Shown here piece after piece: positions 5,658-7,822 of a DNA stretch of 7,822 nt (its first letter is position 1; every line of letters begins with the position of its first letter). The position numbers and the translations under genes were made by a program. This DNA is from a bacterium (GTDB lineage Bacteria > UBP14 > UBA6098 > B30-G16): assembly GCA_030620455.1 (NCBI GenBank), contig JAUXEQ010000064.1:1-7822 (forward strand), read 5' to 3'. The notes under the pieces are model-generated. The model was not told the origin of the DNA. It did no database searches and saw nothing but the letters and a program-made list of their open reading frames with translations.

Positions 5658-5868
5658 CTGAGTTGTTTCATCACAAGCGATGTGTTTCAATGCATCGCTA
5701 TGTCGCACAATATTATGTTTTTCGTAGATATAAATCTTATATACGAAAAGCAATCCCACCAGCCTGAGAGCAATTACAAGTACCTCGCAATTAATCGAGC
5801 CATAAACGCAAATGCGATTTCGCAAACGGCTCACAATTGCATCCAAATAGCGGACGGATGCAGTGCAC
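5658..5868. other. Spacer downstream of the lipoprotein gene
   Basis: I see no confident gene. A 78-codon minus frame (5610-5846) covers it and runs into relic C; it has a hydrophobic middle but no ribosome site, and its last 15 or so residues are the relic itself. The only structure is the hairpin at 5719-5749. Confidence 0.4.
5719..5749. repeat. AT-rich hairpin downstream of lipoprotein gene
   Basis: TTTTCGTA at 5719-5726 pairs with TACGAAAA at 5742-5749, and an inner TATAA/TTATA stem follows with a 2-nt bulge and a tiny loop. It lies about 120 nt after the minus-strand lipoprotein stop. Because the T-run is part of the arm on either strand it could act as a weak bidirectional terminator, but the stem is AT-rich. 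Confidence 0.3.
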
Positions 5869-7230
5869 TTAGTCCTTTGGATGCCGTATATGTGTCGAAT
5901 TCAACTGTTTGCCGATGAAATCGCTGAAGCACGAAGCAATGGTAGCTCCACTCACAGTGAAACGGCAAACCTCGATTGTAGCATCCTCATTGATTATACC
6001 TGAATATGTTCTTGTTTCGGGACCATTCACTACTCGGACATCATACGCTTGTGATGTCGTAGCATTATCGCAATTACTAAACCAATCAACTTGAACAATG
6101 TATTCGCCTCTGGGAGCGCTGTCCCAGAAGATGTTTTCCGGAGTGCCATTAATATAATCCGAACATTTATTGTCTCTGTCAAGTGTTCCACCGGTTGTGG
6201 TTAATTGATTCATATACCAACACATATCACCATTCGGTTCGATAACCCATAGATCAATATCGATGGCATAAGCATTGTGCCATGTGAGCGTAACTTGAAC
6301 ATCGCCGGTTCCGGGAGTCGGTGTTGGTGTCGGCGTGCAATCGCATTCGCCTTCGATAGGGTCGGTAATACTCGAAAAGCTTAGATGTTGTGATACATGA
6401 TTATTCCAACAAGACCACGCTCCGTCAATTACGACATTATAAATATACATATGGCTCTTAGGACCTGGCGGAGTTGAAAAAGTTCCCGATTCGTGCATCT
6501 CGACGCAAAAAGTATAAACTCCCTGAGAGAGATACCAATTGCCTGAACTTGCCCAGCCGATATGTCCCGATGGAGCAAAAGTTGCACTATGCTGTCCGCA
6601 AACCGGTGCAGTATTGACTGTAGGATATTTCAAAGAGCATGTTACAGGGGTAAGATAAAGCCATTTCGACGATGAATTATTAGTGATATTGATTGCTCCG
6701 TCGTAGTAATCGTCCCACGACGAAAATGCAGGGAACCACGGCGATAATTCATAAGTCCAGGCGGAAATAGTCTTGTTTTCAGCATCGTAAATACCCGGAT
6801 AGCGCTCTGCCTCGCCTGTTGTCTGGTTAATTCTGTAAATCTTATAGCACTCGGGGTCGCGGTCGCCTGAAACAGGAATAGTAACTTTCACCGGCGCCGC
6901 AAAAACAAAGCCATCCGGACCAAAACGATACACACACGATGCAATCGTATCACCGGGAATAAGAGGAGCATCTGTAGATGTGTCTCTCTCTATAGAAAAA
7001 ACCATAGTTCCATTTTCACCTGTTCGAGTTTTAGGAACAGCATACATTGGAACTGTAATTTTTGCGCCGCTTTCAGTCTCTATTTCGCCTTCCTCATTTG
7101 AGCAGACAGCTCCCGATGCCGTGAATATAGCACTGTCATCACCATTATTATCATCGCTGCAACTGCTGCAGCCAGAAATCAAAACCAGCAATCCAACAAG
7201 CAGCAGCATCCATAATAACTTAAACCTCAT
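5869..7230 (-). CDS. Secreted lipoprotein with DUF2135-like C-terminal domain
   Basis: This 453-residue protein has a clear lipoprotein signal: basic start, hydrophobic run and lipobox LISG-C with the lipidated Cys at 21, followed by an acidic linker (SDDNNGDD). Ser at +2 suits outer-membrane or surface placement. Residues 38-170 resemble a ZU5-like beta domain as found in bacterial surface lipoproteins (SGAKITVPMYAV, FGPDGFVFAAPVKVTIPV, ENKTISAWTYELSPWFPAF). Residues 180-295 are a Cys- and aromatic-rich region I cannot assign. A TPTPTPTP linker at 299-306 leads to a DUF2135/YfaP-like domain at about 310-420 with VTLTWHNAYAIDIDLWVIEP, GGTLDRDNKC, PENIFWDSAPRGEYIVQVD. No enzymatic motif is seen, so a binding or structural role is likely. 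AAGGAGG (complement of 7237-7243) is six bases before the ATG. Base composition looks more GC-rich than the left-hand genes. It carries no intact sorting domain of its own. Confidence 0.85.
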   Translation of the reverse strand: MRFKLLWMLLLVGLLVLISGCSSCSDDNNGDDSAIFTASGAVCSNEEGEIETESGAKITVPMYAVPKTRTGENGTMVFSIERDTSTDAPLIPGDTIASCVYRFGPDGFVFAAPVKVTIPVSGDRDPECYKIYRINQTTGEAERYPGIYDAENKTISAWTYELSPWFPAFSSWDDYYDGAINITNNSSSKWLYLTPVTCSLKYPTVNTAPVCGQHSATFAPSGHIGWASSGNWYLSQGVYTFCVEMHESGTFSTPPGPKSHMYIYNVVIDGAWSCWNNHVSQHLSFSSITDPIEGECDCTPTPTPTPGTGDVQVTLTWHNAYAIDIDLWVIEPNGDMCWYMNQLTTTGGTLDRDNKCSDYINGTPENIFWDSAPRGEYIVQVDWFSNCDNATTSQAYDVRVVNGPETRTYSGIINEDATIEVCRFTVSGATIASCFSDFIGKQLNSTHIRHPKD

Positions 7231-7442
7231 AATAGACCTCCTTCAACTTGATATTAAGGTTGTATCTTTTTCTATCTGAATTCTCTCTTTCGCTCCATTT
7301 TCCAACAACTTACATAATTTGCATCATCCAATTTTAACATTTTCCCCATGTGAAATGACTTTATCCCCCGGTTATTTTTCTTCGGAACTTAGGGGAAATA
7401 ATCTGGAATTCAAGGAGAATCTTTCGGTTCCTGTGGAAATAT
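7231..7442. other. Upstream region of the lipoprotein gene
   Basis: No gene is seen. It must contain the lipoprotein promoter, but I find no convincing -35/-10 pair. Around 7364-7376 CCCCCGGTTATT is roughly complementary to AGTAACCAGGGG at 7447-7458, and GGGGAAAT recurs, suggesting more degraded palindromic material. Confidence 0.4.
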
Positions 7443-7628
7443 CCCAGTAACCAGGGGAAATGTTTCATCGGGTTGCTAGATATAAACCCCCTTTTGTCCT
7501 TCGGACATTTTCACCCAGTGGGGGACAATTTCATAGGCACTCGTGTTTCTGTGTCCCCCTTTGGGGGAAACTCCGCCACAGGCGGTAAAGGGGGTTAAGA
7601 ATTTTCCTTGCAAATCGTAGATGTAAAC
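7443..7628 (-). pseudogene. Relic D: sorting domain split by a larger palindrome
   Basis: On the minus strand VYIYDLQGKFL (complement of about 7596-7628) is followed in frame by 30-odd palindrome-encoded codons and then KGVYI, a TAG at 7476-7478, and QPDETFPLVTGI. The flanks correspond to IYNLQGNVV and TFIWQPDETIASG of relics B and C. Bases 7461-7481 match 4331-4351 at 20 of 21. The insert sits in the same place but is a different palindrome. Sequence after TGI no longer resembles the domain. Non-functional. Confidence 0.5.
7485..7596. repeat. Nested palindromic unit
   Basis: Outer arms AACCCCC 7485-7491 and GGGGGTT 7590-7596 enclose three further stems: TGTCC-TTC-GGACA at 7495-7507, GGGGGACA 7520-7527 with TGTCCCCC 7552-7559, and CCGCC-ACA-GGCGG at 7573-7585. 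CCCCC 7555-7559 can instead pair with GGGGG 7563-7567. As RNA it would fold into a multibranched structure. No protein-coding capacity is evident. Confidence 0.65.
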
Positions 7629-7647
7629 AAGGGGCTGTAGCCCCTTG
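7628..7647. repeat. Palindrome related to those in relics B and C
   Basis: CAAGGGGC-TGTA-GCCCCTTG is an 8-bp stem matching the AACAAGGGGC hairpin of 4397-4420 and 5550-5573 except in the loop. Here it lies on the opposite side of the IYDLQG-coding segment from its place in B and C. Confidence 0.6.
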
Positions 7648-7702
7648 CGCAACAACTTGAGATATCGATTTGCATGGGAGATGCATAGGAACGCTCTCGT
7701 GT

Positions 7703-7822
7703 GTGCGACGGAAATGTGCGCGATGTATGGTTTTTTTCATACATATTATTTCAAATACACAATTTTCTTGCTCGTTGTCCGTCTCTTGGATTGACTATTG
7801 CTCCGCCCCGTCACCATCTGAA
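7703..7822 (-). repeat. 120-bp repeat, copy 2: sorting-domain tail at window end
   Basis: This is the partner of 4017-4136. The minus strand reads QMVTGRSNSQSKRRTTSKKI then VYLK and a TAA, here without the internal stop of copy 1. The window ends at TCTGAA, the same six bases that open the 119-bp inverted-repeat element after copy 1, so another such element probably begins at the boundary. Confidence 0.6.

Noticed and set aside
5610..5846. Minus-strand 78-residue protein as a real gene
   Set aside because: No ribosome site or recognisable domain, and its C-terminus is the start of relic C up to the shared in-frame stop. At most it is degraded passenger sequence.
5682..7279. Plus-strand frames overlapping the lipoprotein gene
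   Set aside because: Antisense shadows; the minus-strand gene has a lipobox, a strong Shine-Dalgarno and recognisable domains.
7531..7740. Minus-strand 69-codon frame
   Set aside because: It translates palindromes in a frame different from the sorting-domain relic and has no coding signal.

Overview
The window is an AT-rich bacterial chromosome segment with two parts. The left half (about 1-3875) is dense housekeeping sequence. A minus-strand TraR/DksA-type zinc-finger gene diverges from a plus-strand cluster of an aconitase-type dehydratase small subunit (leuD-like), endonuclease IV (nfo), RuvX/YqgF and the endolytic transglycosylase MltG, followed by a tRNA-Asp(GUC) gene. nfo, ruvX and mltG are tightly packed (16-nt gap, then an overlap) and probably co-transcribed. 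leuD lies 110 nt upstream and may share the transcript.

The right half (about 3876-7822) is looser and reads mostly on the minus strand. It holds two full-length genes, a class I SAM-dependent methyltransferase and a 453-residue lipoprotein with a C-terminal DUF2135-like domain, plus a possible 46-residue membrane peptide. The long spaces between them are filled with decayed copies of one coding module. This is a C-terminal sorting domain of the type IX secretion (Por secretion tail) style, recognisable from NPFNSSC-like, IYNLQG, FIWQPDE, ASGxYLVR and SKKIVYLK-stop segments. Each main copy is interrupted by GC-rich palindromes at the same point, after IY[ND]LQG and before the QPDE segment. 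A separate 119-bp inverted-repeat element lies directly against the stop codon of one copy, and the window ends inside what looks like the start of another.

Organism: T9SS-style tails, a TraR/DksA protein with a C4 zinc finger, MltG and a bacterial tRNA suggest an uncultivated member of the FCB superphylum or a neighbouring candidate phylum (for example WOR-3-like or Cloacimonadota-like lineages). This is inference from protein style and I cannot fix the phylum.

I found no CRISPR array, intact transposase, phage module or defence operon. The most notable structures are the palindrome-laden sorting-domain relics and a 20-bp near-copy of the tRNA-Asp D-arm region about 108 bp downstream of the tRNA.
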